From Agathobaculum sp. NTUH-O15-33 (lineage in GTDB: Bacteria > Bacillota > Clostridia > Oscillospirales > Butyricicoccaceae), in the NCBI RefSeq assembly GCF_033193315.1, contig NZ_CP136187.1, positions 1,798,001-1,862,000 of the forward strand: a DNA stretch of 64,000 nt, written 5' to 3'. The first letter of the stretch is position 1; every line of letters starts with the position of its first letter. The notes below the pieces were generated by a model, which did not search any database, had not been told where the DNA came from, and worked only from the letters and a program-made list of their open reading frames with translations. Positions 25,086 through 33,255 of the stretch are shown here, one piece after another. The translations under genes were made by a program, and so were the position numbers.

Positions 25086-25889
25086 ATGGCGATCAAACTG
25101 GTCGCGGCCGATCTGGACGGCACGCTGCTGGATAGTGATAAGCAGCTTTCTCCCGATCTGTTTCCTTTGATCGGGGCGCTGGAAAAGCAGGGCGTGCGCT
25201 TTGCGCCCGCGTCCGGGCGGCAGTATTATAATTTGCGCGAAATGTTCGCGCCCATGGCGGACGAACTCGTGTATATCAGCGAAAACGGCGCCATGGTGTG
25301 CGACGGTGCAAAGGTCATTTCCTTTTCCGCCATGCCGGCGGAGGTGGTACAGCGTGCGGTCGAAACGGCCCGTGAAATTCCGGGCGCGTCGGCGATCTTG
25401 GCCTGCCGGGAAGGCGCGTTTTACGAAAACGACAAGGACGGCGTATTTCTTGAAAATATGGCGCATTATTACGCGCGCCGCCGCTATGCGCCCGATCTTT
25501 TGCGCTTAGCGGAGCGGGAACCGGTATGCAAGGTCGCGGTCTTTTGTTCGCGCAAAGCGGAATCGACCGTGCTGCCCGCGCTCGCGCCTTTTGCCGCCGA
25601 GGCGCAGGTCGCGCTCTCGGGCGCGGACTGGGTCGACCTGATGCGGCCGGGCATGAACAAGGGGCAGGCCATCGGCTCGCTGTGCGAAGCGCTCGGCATC
25701 GCGCCGGAGGACTGCATGGCGTTTGGCGATTACCTGAACGATCTGGAGCTGTTGCAGTCGGTCGGCGAATCGTTCGCCATGGCAAACGCGCACGACACAC
25801 TCAAAAAAACGGCAAAATACATTTGCCCCTCTAACGATGAAGACGGCGTTTGCCGTACCATCCGCCATATCTTAGGTATTGACAAGTGA
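25086..25889 (+). CDS. Cof-type HAD hydrolase
   Basis: 267 residues. Motif I is AADLDGTLLDSDKQ, the mid-chain C2B cap covers about 85-190, and motif IV is AFGDYLNDLELLQSVG with the final NAHDTLKKTAKYI segment of Cof/YidA phosphatases. It dephosphorylates sugar phosphates or similar small molecules, with broad specificity usual for the family. It follows feoB by 25 bases with its own AAGGTGG site, so it may be cotranscribed. The folT promoter overlaps its last codons. Confidence 0.9.
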   Translation: MAIKLVAADLDGTLLDSDKQLSPDLFPLIGALEKQGVRFAPASGRQYYNLREMFAPMADELVYISENGAMVCDGAKVISFSAMPAEVVQRAVETAREIPGASAILACREGAFYENDKDGVFLENMAHYYARRRYAPDLLRLAEREPVCKVAVFCSRKAESTVLPALAPFAAEAQVALSGADWVDLMRPGMNKGQAIGSLCEALGIAPEDCMAFGDYLNDLELLQSVGESFAMANAHDTLKKTAKYICPSNDEDGVCRTIRHILGIDK

Positions 25890-25906
25890 AAGATTCGTGA
25901 TAAAAT
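25879..25906 (+). promoter_or_regulatory. folT promoter
   Basis: TTGACA and TAAAAT are separated by 16 bases; the -35 lies inside the last codons of the Cof hydrolase gene. Transcription would start a few bases before the THF riboswitch. Confidence 0.8.
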
Positions 25907-25918
25907 AAAGGCAGAAAA

Positions 25919-26022
25919 AGCAGAGTAGATCATTTTGCGTTAAGTGCCGCCGAGACGGGGAGTTGTTCGGCGGACGAAAGGGAGTAATTCCTTGCGGTAA
26001 AGTGATCGCATCCCGCTGCTGC
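25919..26022 (+). ncRNA. Tetrahydrofolate (THF) riboswitch
   Basis: The sequence carries the conserved blocks of the THF class: GCAGAGTAGATCATT at the 5' side, GCGTTAAGTG, GACGGGGAGTTGTT, CGGACGAAAG, then TGCGGTAAAGTGAT and GCATCCCGCTGC closing the P1 stem. It precedes folT, the usual target. Downstream, AGGCATCTCC (26030-26040) can pair with GGAGGTGTC at the folT ribosome site, suggesting translational control in which THF binding hides the site. The pairing scheme is inference; the aptamer match is strong. Confidence 0.92.
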
Positions 26023-26086
26023 AACTGTTTAGGCATCTCCTAAATCGCTGTGGCAACAGAGAATTTTTATGGAGGTGTCTTTTTCT

Positions 26087-26683
26087 ATGTCCAAAAAACA
26101 AAATATCTTTATCCGTTCGCTGCACGAACTGAAAAGTGTGCGTTGTCTGGCGCTCACGGCATTACTCATCGCGGTGAATCTCACGCTCGATCTGTTGGGC
26201 CTCACGATCAAGCTGCCGCCCAATCTGCGGATCGGCTTCGGCTTTTTGTGTAACGCGGCGATCGGCATGCTGTTCGGGCCCACGGTGGCCATGCTGGGCG
26301 GCATTGCGACCGATGTGCTCGGCTATTTCGCTGGCGGCTTCACCATGGGCGGCTATTTCCCGGGCTTTACCGTCACCGCCATCGCGGCCGGTTTGATCTG
26401 GGGGCTGTGGCTTTATCCGCGCAAGCTCACCGTATGGCGCGCGATCGGCGCGAAAGCCTGCATCAATCTGTTTTGCAACATCGGCCTCAATACCCTGTGG
26501 CTGACAATCACGGGCGGCAAGGCAATGGGAGCGCTGCTGGTGCTGCGCGTACCCAAAAATCTGCTCATGCTGCCGGTCGAGATCGCGCTTTTATATTTCG
26601 GCATGCGTTTGATCGACCGGTTCTACCGCATGCTGCCCGGCGTGACGGCGCCGCCGCGTCCGGCAAAGCAGCGCACCACATAA
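26087..26683 (+). CDS. folT: Folate ECF transporter S-component FolT
   Basis: 198 residues with about six hydrophobic helices. The FolT-type N-terminal block LKSVRCLALTALLIAVNLTL and the glycine-rich GFTMGGYFPGFT segment match ECF folate S-components. It binds folate and works with a shared EcfAAT energising module, which is not in this window. The THF riboswitch upstream supports the substrate. ATG 26087 is preferred over 26069 because GGAGGTG overlaps the upstream codon. Confidence 0.93.
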   Translation: MSKKQNIFIRSLHELKSVRCLALTALLIAVNLTLDLLGLTIKLPPNLRIGFGFLCNAAIGMLFGPTVAMLGGIATDVLGYFAGGFTMGGYFPGFTVTAIAAGLIWGLWLYPRKLTVWRAIGAKACINLFCNIGLNTLWLTITGGKAMGALLVLRVPKNLLMLPVEIALLYFGMRLIDRFYRMLPGVTAPPRPAKQRTT

Positions 26684-26793
26684 ACCTTTCGGCAAATAGA
26701 CTATTTTTTTCTATGCAGGCGGCTCTTTTTTTGGTATACTATAGATATTGGAAAGAACGGAGCTTTTCCGTTTACTGAAAGGATGTGCCGCTG

Positions 26794-28401
26794 ATGAAGC
26801 TGACAAGAGAGAGTATTAAGCATCATGCGTCTTGGCGCGGTTTCCGCCTGCCGCAATACGATATCGACGAGACGCGCCGGCTGACGCAGGAAGCGCCTGC
26901 CTGGCTGCATTTCGGCGCGGGCAACCTGTTCCGCGCGTTTCCCGCCGTGCTGGCCCAGCGCCTGCTGACCGCGGGCCTGTCGAAGACCGGCGTGATCTGC
27001 TGCGACGGGTACGATGAAGACCTGATCGACCGTTGCTATCGCGACCGCGACCACCTGTCCCTCGTCGTGACCGTTTATTCCAACGGCACGCTGAACAAGG
27101 AAGTCGTCGGTTCAGTCACGGAAAGCCTCAAGCTGAGCGAGGACGGCGCGCGCCTGCAAGAAATTTTCTTGGCGCCCAGCCTGCAAATGGTCAGCTTTAC
27201 ACTGACGGAAAAGGGCTATGTAATCCAAACGCCCGAACGCGAATTCTTGCCCGCCTATGAGCACGACCGCGTAAACGGCCCGGACGAGGCGGCGTGTTTC
27301 TTCGGCAAGCTGAGCGCGCTGTGTCTGGCGCGCTGCCGCGCCGGTCTGCCGCCGCTGGCCCTTGTTTCGCTGGATAACTTCCAGAACAACGGCGAGCGTT
27401 TGGAACGCGCCGTTCGCCTGATGGTCGAAGCGTGGCTGGAAAACGGCTTGATCACCGAGGAAGAGTGCGATTATCTGCTTCGCCAGTGCACCTATCCGGT
27501 GTCGATGATCGATAAGATCACGCCGCATCCGGATGAACGCATTGCCAAAATGCTTGAGAAGCAAGGGATCGAAGGCATGCTGCCGTTTGTTACCGCGAAA
27601 AACACCTATGCCGCCGGCTTTGTCAACACCGAAAGCCTGCAGTATCTGCTGATTGAAGATGCGTTCCCGAACGGTCATCCGGCGCTCGAGCAGTGCGGCG
27701 TTATCCTGACCCGCCGCGACATCGTCGAACGTTCGGCGCATATGAAGGTAAGCACCTGCATGAACCCGATGGATACGGCGCTGGGCGTTTTCGGTTGCTT
27801 GCTCGGCTACAATAAGATCAGCGATGAAATGAAGGATCAGGAATTGGTCACGCTGGTCACCCGTATGAGCGAATTGGAAGCCATGCCGATGGTGGCCGAC
27901 CCGGGCGTGATCGATCCGGTCGAGTTCCTGCACCGCATTCTGGGCGAGCGCTACCCCAACCCCTTCCTGCAAGACACGCCCCAGCGTATCATGACCGATA
28001 CCTCGCGTAAGCTTTCGCTGCGCTTTGGCGAAACGCTGTACGCCTACTATAACTCCACCTCGCCGATGCACAAGGCCACCAAGCTGATCTACATCCCGCT
28101 GGTACTGGCCGGTTGGCTGCGCTATCTGGTCGGCGTGGATGATCGCGGCGAGGCGATCGAGCTGAGCTCCGACCCTAACCTCGACACTGTGCGCGCCATG
28201 ATGGGCGCGGTCAAGCTCGGCGATCAGGTGCCGGAAAAACAACTGTACAAGCTGCTCAGCAGCCGTATGTATTTCGGCGTCAACCTGTTCGAGGTCGGCG
28301 TGGGCGAGATCGTGGTGCAGCTCTTTAATGAGATGAACCGCGGCCCGCGCGCCATCCGCGAAACGCTGAATAAATACTGCGGCGAAGGCAGCGAAAAATA
28401 A
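26794..28401 (+). CDS. Mannitol dehydrogenase-family (hexuronate/polyol) oxidoreductase
   Basis: 535 residues of the long-chain polyol dehydrogenase family. The N-terminal Rossmann domain starts at WLHFGAGNLFRAF, in the middle is SLDNFQNNGERL, and the catalytic-domain block is TYPVSMIDKITPHP with the family lysine. Members include fructuronate reductase (UxuB), tagaturonate reductase (UxaB) and mannitol dehydrogenase, and sequence alone does not decide between them. A GTG at 26785 is too close to the AAAGGA site; ATG 26794 fits. It stands alone before a strong terminator, without other uronate genes nearby. Confidence 0.82.
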   Translation: MKLTRESIKHHASWRGFRLPQYDIDETRRLTQEAPAWLHFGAGNLFRAFPAVLAQRLLTAGLSKTGVICCDGYDEDLIDRCYRDRDHLSLVVTVYSNGTLNKEVVGSVTESLKLSEDGARLQEIFLAPSLQMVSFTLTEKGYVIQTPEREFLPAYEHDRVNGPDEAACFFGKLSALCLARCRAGLPPLALVSLDNFQNNGERLERAVRLMVEAWLENGLITEEECDYLLRQCTYPVSMIDKITPHPDERIAKMLEKQGIEGMLPFVTAKNTYAAGFVNTESLQYLLIEDAFPNGHPALEQCGVILTRRDIVERSAHMKVSTCMNPMDTALGVFGCLLGYNKISDEMKDQELVTLVTRMSELEAMPMVADPGVIDPVEFLHRILGERYPNPFLQDTPQRIMTDTSRKLSLRFGETLYAYYNSTSPMHKATKLIYIPLVLAGWLRYLVGVDDRGEAIELSSDPNLDTVRAMMGAVKLGDQVPEKQLYKLLSSRMYFGVNLFEVGVGEIVVQLFNEMNRGPRAIRETLNKYCGEGSEK

Positions 28402-28413
28402 AAGCTGCTATGT

Positions 28414-28455
28414 AAAACCCGCCCGGAACACGTTGGTGTTCCGGGCGGGTTTTTA
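28414..28455. terminator. Bidirectional terminator
   Basis: A perfect stem AACCCGCCCGGAACA / TGTTCCGGGCGGGTT with a 6-base loop and A/T runs on both sides ends the dehydrogenase gene and the convergent MATE gene. Confidence 0.94.
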
Positions 28456-29766
28456 CGTTTGGGGCTGCGCCTCCTGCAAGGGCGCGTTTTTCAGCCATTT
28501 GTCCCCGCGGAAGCGGGTGACAAAGCAGATGGAGCGGCACAGCCAGTCGCATACCATGGCAATCCAGATGCCGAGCGCGCCCAGATTAAACTGTACGGCA
28601 AGCACATAACCGGTCGCGAGCCGCACGAGCATCATCGAGGCAATGGCGCACACCATGGGGTAGCGCACATCGTTTGCCGCGCGCAGAGCGTTGGTGAGCG
28701 TGAAGGAGGCGGGCCACAGCAGAATGGCGCTGCCGTTATGGATCGTCACCAGCAACTGGGCAAGCGCGAGCGTTTCGGGCGATAAATTGTAGATACGCAA
28801 GATCAGCGGGCACAGTAAGATTGTGACAATGCAGACCGCGGCGGAGATCTGATAAGTAAGCCGCATCAGCTTTTTGACCATTCGCCGTGCCTGCGCCGCG
28901 TCGCCCGCGCCGATGCATTGGCCGACAACGGTGATCATCGCAAGGTTGATGGCTTGGCCGGGCAGCACGCCGATCGCGTCCAGATTGTTTGCGACCGCAT
29001 TCGCCGCGATCTGCGTGGTACCGAACAGCGCGATGATGCTGACGACCAGCACGCGGCCCAGCTGAAACAGGCTGTTTTCCAGCCCGTTCGGCACGCCGAT
29101 CTGTAGGATGCGGCGGATCAGCCCGCCGTCCGGCTTGAACGAGCCGCCGCGGGAGAGCGATACTTCGTGCTCGGGCGCGCGCAGCAGCAGTAAGATGGCG
29201 ACGGCAGCGACCAGCCGGGCAAAAGCGGAGGCGGCAGCCGCGCCGGTCACGCCCAGATGGAAGCCGAAGATTAGCAGCGCGTTGCCGCCGATGTTGACGA
29301 TGTTAATCAGGCCCGCGATCATCATGGACACGCGCGAATTGCCCTGTGCGCGAAATAGGGCCGCGCCGGCATTGTACAGCGCTAACGCCGGAAAGGAGAT
29401 CGCGCTGATCGTCAGGTAGCGGAGCGAGCTGCTCATCACGTCGTCCTCGATCGAGCCGAACAAGAGGCGGAGCAGGGGCGTGCGGAACAGCAGCACAAGG
29501 CCGGTGATCACAAGCGAGATCAGGGCAACGACGGTGAGCAGCTGCTTGGCCGCGCTGCAAGCGCGCTCTCGTTCTCTGGCGCCGAGCAGCTGCGCCACAA
29601 CGACCGCGCCGCCCGTGGAAAGCGCGGCGAAGATGTTGAAGATCAGTACATTCAGCATGTCGACCAGAGACACGCCGGAGACCGCCGCCTCGCCAACGGA
29701 GGATACCATAATAGTATCCGCAAGGCCGATGGTGAGCGAAAGCACCTGCTCGATGATCAGCGGCAC
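28453..29766 (-). CDS. MATE-family efflux transporter (true start upstream and unclear)
   Basis: At least 437 residues with about eleven visible hydrophobic helices and the MATE features PLIIEQVLSLTIGLADTIMVS at the N-terminus and NLDAIGVLPGQAINLAMITVVGQ in the second half. It exports drugs or metabolites using sodium or protons. The coordinates use GTG 29766, but the frame continues upstream as KTNKDLFDKPKLKKLIVP, which is clearly part of a normal MATE N-terminus, with no ATG, GTG or TTG before the neighbouring stop. The likeliest real start is near 29817, where ACG stands at the expected position after AGAAGG. A base error or an unusual start codon are the two explanations. Confidence 0.85.
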   Translation of the reverse strand: MPLIIEQVLSLTIGLADTIMVSSVGEAAVSGVSLVDMLNVLIFNIFAALSTGGAVVVAQLLGARERERACSAAKQLLTVVALISLVITGLVLLFRTPLLRLLFGSIEDDVMSSSLRYLTISAISFPALALYNAGAALFRAQGNSRVSMMIAGLINIVNIGGNALLIFGFHLGVTGAAAASAFARLVAAVAILLLLRAPEHEVSLSRGGSFKPDGGLIRRILQIGVPNGLENSLFQLGRVLVVSIIALFGTTQIAANAVANNLDAIGVLPGQAINLAMITVVGQCIGAGDAAQARRMVKKLMRLTYQISAAVCIVTILLCPLILRIYNLSPETLALAQLLVTIHNGSAILLWPASFTLTNALRAANDVRYPMVCAIASMMLVRLATGYVLAVQFNLGALGIWIAMVCDWLCRSICFVTRFRGDKWLKNAPLQEAQPQT

Positions 29767-29827
29767 AATCAGCTTTTTAAGCTTTGGTTTGTCAAATAGA
29801 TCCTTATTCGTTTTCGTGCGCCTTCTT

Positions 29828-30313
29828 TCAAAGAATGATGCGGTAGGCCTCGGTCAGCCGTTCAAGCGACCATGCGGCGTTGGCCGGGCTGGTTGAGGGC
29901 AACTGGGTGATCGGTACGTGCAGCGTGGGCTCGATCAAGCGGCGGTACAATTCGGCTGATTTTGCGCCCGTGGCGAAAATACGCTTGATCTGCGTCTGCC
30001 GCAGCAGCGCGCCGATATCGTTCGGCACGGCGTTTTTGATCGAAACGTCGGATGCGCCCGCGATCTCGCACCGCGCGATCGTATCCCACAGGGCAATGCC
30101 GTGGGTCAGGCAAAGCGTCCGCTTGTCCTCGATCGTCTGCGGCGCGGATACCTCCAACACGGCGGCCAGTACGCGCCAGAACCGATTTTGCGGGTGGGCG
30201 TAGAAAAACTCCGCCTGCCGCGATTTGGGGCTTGGGATTGAGCCGAGCAGCAGCACGCGGGAGTTTTCGTCATAAAGCGGCGGTATGTTGTGTACGACAA
30301 GCTCGGGCGTCAT
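29828..30313 (-). CDS. DNA-deoxyinosine (hypoxanthine) glycosylase
   Basis: 161 residues of the uracil-DNA-glycosylase superfamily. The block LLLGSIPSPKSRQAEFFYA followed by HPQNRFW is characteristic of the hypoxanthine-DNA glycosylase group, and LPSTSPANA is the second active-site loop. It removes deaminated bases from DNA. It overlaps mutY by four bases, making a base-excision-repair pair with ung elsewhere in the window. Confidence 0.88.
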   Translation of the reverse strand: MTPELVVHNIPPLYDENSRVLLLGSIPSPKSRQAEFFYAHPQNRFWRVLAAVLEVSAPQTIEDKRTLCLTHGIALWDTIARCEIAGASDVSIKNAVPNDIGALLRQTQIKRIFATGAKSAELYRRLIEPTLHVPITQLPSTSPANAAWSLERLTEAYRIIL

Positions 30314-31365
30314 ATTTCCTCCTCAATGACCGATAAAAACGGGCGGAACGCGCTAGGCAGCGCATAGTTGGCGCGCAGCGCGGCGAGGGTGACGAATTGC
30401 AGCTCCTCTGGGCGGCCCGACAACTCGACGTAATAGCCCGTCATATGCCATTCCACATGCGTAAAAATATGTTTGGCAGGGCGTAGAGAGAACAGGTTGT
30501 CCACCTGCCAGCCGCGCGCGGCAAGGGCTTGGCGCACCTCGCTTGGCGTTAAATGGCCGGCCAGAGCGGGCAACTCCCAAAGCCCGGCGAGCAGGCCGGT
30601 TTCCGGGCGCTGTGACAGCCCTACAAGCGCGTCGGCACGCACGAGCAATACCGTGTGCTCCTCGATGCGGCGGGGCTTCTTAGGGGCGCGTTTGGGCAGC
30701 AGGGAAGCGGTGCCGTCTTCCAAAGCGGCGCATAGATGCCGCACGGGGCAGGCGCCGCAGGCGGGCGCGCCGTGCGGCAGGCAGACGGTCGCGCCAAGTT
30801 CCATCAGCGCCTGATTAAAATCGCCCGGACGGTCGTGCGGGATCAGGTCGGAAAGCCGCCGCGCGATTAGCTTCTTGTATTTAAGGTCGGTGATCGGGGT
30901 CTCATCCGCGGTCAACCGGGCGGCGACGCGCAGCACGTTGCCGTCCACCGCGGGCTGGGGCAGGCCGAAGGCGATCGAAGCGATTGCGCCCGCCGTATAG
31001 TCGCCGATACCGGGAAGCCCGAGCAACGCGTCGTAATCCGCGGGCAGCGCGCCGCCGTACTGCGCGCAGACGATTTTGGCCGCCTTGTGCAGGCTGCGCA
31101 CCCGGGAATAATAGCCAAGGCCCTCCCAAAGCTTCCAGACATACCGCCTCGTCCGCTTCGGACAAGGCCTCAATGGTGGGCAGCGCCTCCATCCAACGCT
31201 CGAAATAAGCGCGCACCGCCTCCACGCGGGTTTGTTGCAGCATGATCTCGCTCACCCAAACGCGATAGGGCGTTGGCTGGGCGCGCCAGGGTAGGTCGCG
31301 CCCAGCGCCGTCATACCAATCGAGCAGGGGGAGATGAGCGCCTCGCTCAGTCCTCCACGGGGCAT
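30310..31365 (-). CDS. mutY: Adenine DNA glycosylase, broken by two apparent frameshifts
   Basis: Removes adenine mispaired with 8-oxoguanine. Three frames join to about 350 residues: MPRGGLSEALISP, then LLDWYDGAGRDLPWR to ADEAVCL, then KLWEGLGYYSRVRSL to the end. It has the helix-hairpin-helix LPGIGDYTAGAIASIAFG, the catalytic Asp in PAVDGNVLRV, the [4Fe-4S] cysteines in CLPHGAPACGACPVRHLC and a NUDIX-like C-terminal domain. The first break is at a G5 run (31327-31331, one base missing); the second is near 31135-31136 (one base extra), so the net length stays in frame. Start 31365 has GGAGG seven bases upstream and overlaps the thioesterase end. Probably intact in the organism. Confidence 0.9.
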
Positions 31366-31781
31366 ATCATATCCTCCAGCGTCTGGCCGGTATAGTACAT
31401 GGTAAAGGTCGCGTCCGCAACGTGCTCGCCGCGGTCGTCGAACACCTCTACCAGAAATACGCCGGTCGTCCGCCCGGCCTTTCGCTCGGTCGCAACGGCG
31501 CGCAGCGTGCGGTCGGGCTTGCCGGGGCGCAGATAATTGGTGGAACTGTTCAGCGTCACCGCGACCCTGCCGCGCGAGGCCGCCGCCGTACCGGCCGCGA
31601 CGTCGCACAGGGAATAGATCGTGCCGCCGTGCGCCATGCCGAGGGGGTTGAGCAGTGCGGGAGATAGCGCCAGCGTGACCTCCGCGTGCCCCTCGGTCAG
31701 TTCGGTAATCTGCATGTTCATCAGGCGGTTCAGGCCGCTTTGCTGCTGCCGCCATTTTAAAATTTCATGTGTGCTAAGCAT
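31347..31781 (-). CDS. PaaI-family hot-dog thioesterase
   Basis: 144 residues, one hot-dog domain. The block NPLGMAHGGTIYSLCDVAAGTAA is the PaaI/HGG catalytic signature. It hydrolyses acyl- or aryl-CoA thioesters. AAGGAGAG lies upstream of the ATG. Its end overlaps the mutY start by 19 bases, so the two are coupled although functionally unrelated. Confidence 0.88.
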   Translation of the reverse strand: MLSTHEILKWRQQQSGLNRLMNMQITELTEGHAEVTLALSPALLNPLGMAHGGTIYSLCDVAAGTAAASRGRVAVTLNSSTNYLRPGKPDRTLRAVATERKAGRTTGVFLVEVFDDRGEHVADATFTMYYTGQTLEDMICPVED

Positions 31782-31804
31782 CGTTCGCTCTCCTTACATC
31801 GTTT

Positions 31805-31853
31805 CAGAAAAAAGAGAAAACAGGTCGATTGCTCAAAGAAACAATCGACCTGT
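31805..31853 (-). terminator. Terminator of the tRNA operon
   Basis: On the minus strand, CAGGTCGATTG and CAATCGACCTG form an 11-bp stem followed by TTTTCTCTTTTTT. It lies six bases beyond the tRNA-Tyr 3' end. Confidence 0.9.
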
Positions 31854-31858
31854 TCACA

Positions 31859-31943
31859 TGGTGGGAGGTGGTGGATTCGAACCACCGAAGTCATAGACGA
31901 CAGATTTACAGTCTGTTCCCTTTGGCCACTCGGGAAACCTCCC
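31859..31943 (-). tRNA. tRNA-Tyr (GTA)
   Basis: An 85-base class II tRNA with CCA encoded. The acceptor stem GGGAGG/CCTCCC, the anticodon loop CTGTAAA with anticodon GTA, a long variable arm and the GGTTCGAATCC T-arm are all visible on the minus strand. It is transcribed after tRNA-Thr in the same unit. Confidence 0.97.
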
Positions 31944-31974
31944 ATATGAAATTGTGCGCCGGTTTGAAGGGTGG

Positions 31975-32050
31975 TGGAGCTGGTGGACGGACTTGAACCC
32001 CCGACCTGCTGATTACAAATCAGCTGCTCTACCAACTGAGCTACACCAGC
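31975..32050 (-). tRNA. tRNA-Thr (TGT)
   Basis: A 76-base tRNA with CCA encoded. The acceptor stem GCTGGTG/CACCAGC, the D-arm TAGCTCAGTTGGTAGAGCA, the anticodon loop TTTGTAA with anticodon TGT and the GGTTCAAGTCC T-arm are visible on the minus strand. Confidence 0.97.
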
Positions 32051-32126
32051 ATTTTGCAGGTTTTGTTTTTCGCTCGGCGACGGTATTTATAATACCATAG
32101 GAGGCGGGGACCTGTCAACAGTTATT

Positions 32127-32303
32127 TTAAATTTTTTGTAATGTTTTAGGTTTTTGCCCGGAAAGACCTTCGAGCGCGTCGGATACCTGCTGCAGCACGG
32201 TGAGCAGAGATTTAGAAACAGAGGGATACCGGCGCAGCAACTCGTCCGGCGAAATGGAATATAGTGTCGAAATTTTGAGGGCTGATAAATATAGTATTTT
32301 CAA
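32127..32303 (-). CDS. Possible small or remnant CDS of unknown function
   Basis: The 334-base gap between tRNA-Thr and nnrD contains an open frame of 58 residues starting at TTG 32303. The second half, SPDELLRRYPSVSKSLLTVL followed by QQVSDALEGLSGQ, has protein-like amphipathic helices and codon use like neighbouring genes, but there is no clear ribosome site and the first part is AT-rich. It could be the end of a decayed gene or chance. I do not recognise a family. The rest of the gap holds only the nnrD promoter region. Confidence 0.25.
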   Translation of the reverse strand: MKILYLSALKISTLYSISPDELLRRYPSVSKSLLTVLQQVSDALEGLSGQKPKTLQKI

Positions 32304-32384
32304 CAGTTTATTTGTCCGGAAATGAAAACCGATTATGCAAAACGGCAGAGACTTATGATATACTTTGACGAGGAGGAAAGAATT

Positions 32385-33254
32385 ATGAAACAGATTATTG
32401 ACTGGGATTTTGCAGATTCCGTCCTGCCGCTCCGCGCGGCGGATTCCAATAAAAACAATTATGGCCGCGTTCTTTGTATATGCGGCAGCGCTATGTATTC
32501 CGGCGCCGCTTATTTTGCCGCCATGGGCGCGGTCCGCATGGGAAGCGGGGTGGTGACGCTGGCGTCTCCGCGCGCTGCTTGGCAGGCGCTGGCGGCAAAG
32601 CTGCACGAGCCGGTCATATGTCCGATGCCGGAGGACGACGAGGGCCGTCTGCATCAAGACGCGCTGCCGCAGCTATTATCACTGGCCGGTAAAGCGGACG
32701 CGGTGCTGATCGGTTGCGGTTTGGGCCGGTCGGATAACGTGACAAAAATCGTCGGTACGCTGCTGCGCGAAACTTTATGCCAAATCGTATTGGATGCGGA
32801 TGGCATAAATGCGCTTGACGGACATATGGATATAGTACGGCAGGCTGCGCGGCCGGTGGTACTGACGCCGCATGCGGGAGAGTTCGCCCGCCTTAGTGGG
32901 ATTAGACAGCCGGACGAGTCGTCGCTCGCTCATTTTGCGGTGGACAACCGCTGTATCCTTCTTTATAAAGGGCATCGCACACGGGTCGCCACGCCGGAGG
33001 GGCAACTGTTTGAGAACACCTCGGGCAATCCGGGCATGGCCAAGGGGGGAAGCGGTGATGTTTTGGCCGGCATGATCGTATCGCTCTGCGGGCAGGGGCT
33101 GTGTGCGGCAGACGCAGCCTGCACCGGCGCTTTCCTGCATGGCAAGGCGGGCGATCTGGCCGCCAATGAGCTGAGCGAATACGGTATGACGCCAAGCGAT
33201 ATGCTGCACTATCTGCCTCGCCTGCTGAAACGCTATAATACAAGGGAGTGGTGA
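32385..33254 (+). CDS. nnrD: ADP-dependent NAD(P)H-hydrate dehydratase
   Basis: About 289 residues of the ribokinase-like CARKD family. It has LCICGSAMYSGAAYFAAMGA at the N-terminus, LDADGIN, the VLTPHAGEFARL block and NPGMAKGGSGDVLAGM with the catalytic Asp. It repairs hydrated NAD(P)H. The NnrE epimerase domain that is often fused is absent here. GAGGAGG precedes ATG 32385; an upstream in-frame ATG at 32322 is rejected because a TATACT -10-like box lies downstream of it. Confidence 0.93.
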   Translation: MKQIIDWDFADSVLPLRAADSNKNNYGRVLCICGSAMYSGAAYFAAMGAVRMGSGVVTLASPRAAWQALAAKLHEPVICPMPEDDEGRLHQDALPQLLSLAGKADAVLIGCGLGRSDNVTKIVGTLLRETLCQIVLDADGINALDGHMDIVRQAARPVVLTPHAGEFARLSGIRQPDESSLAHFAVDNRCILLYKGHRTRVATPEGQLFENTSGNPGMAKGGSGDVLAGMIVSLCGQGLCAADAACTGAFLHGKAGDLAANELSEYGMTPSDMLHYLPRLLKRYNTREW

Positions 33255-33255
33255 T

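Noticed and set aside
27112..28242. A 376-residue minus-strand open frame opposite the mannitol dehydrogenase-type gene
   Set aside because: A shadow frame; the plus-strand protein is a full family match and the opposite frame has no recognisable motif.
32322..32384. A longer N-terminus for nnrD starting at ATG 32322
   Set aside because: A strong GAGGAGG site and the family N-terminus support ATG 32385, and a -10-like TATACT lies in the extra segment.
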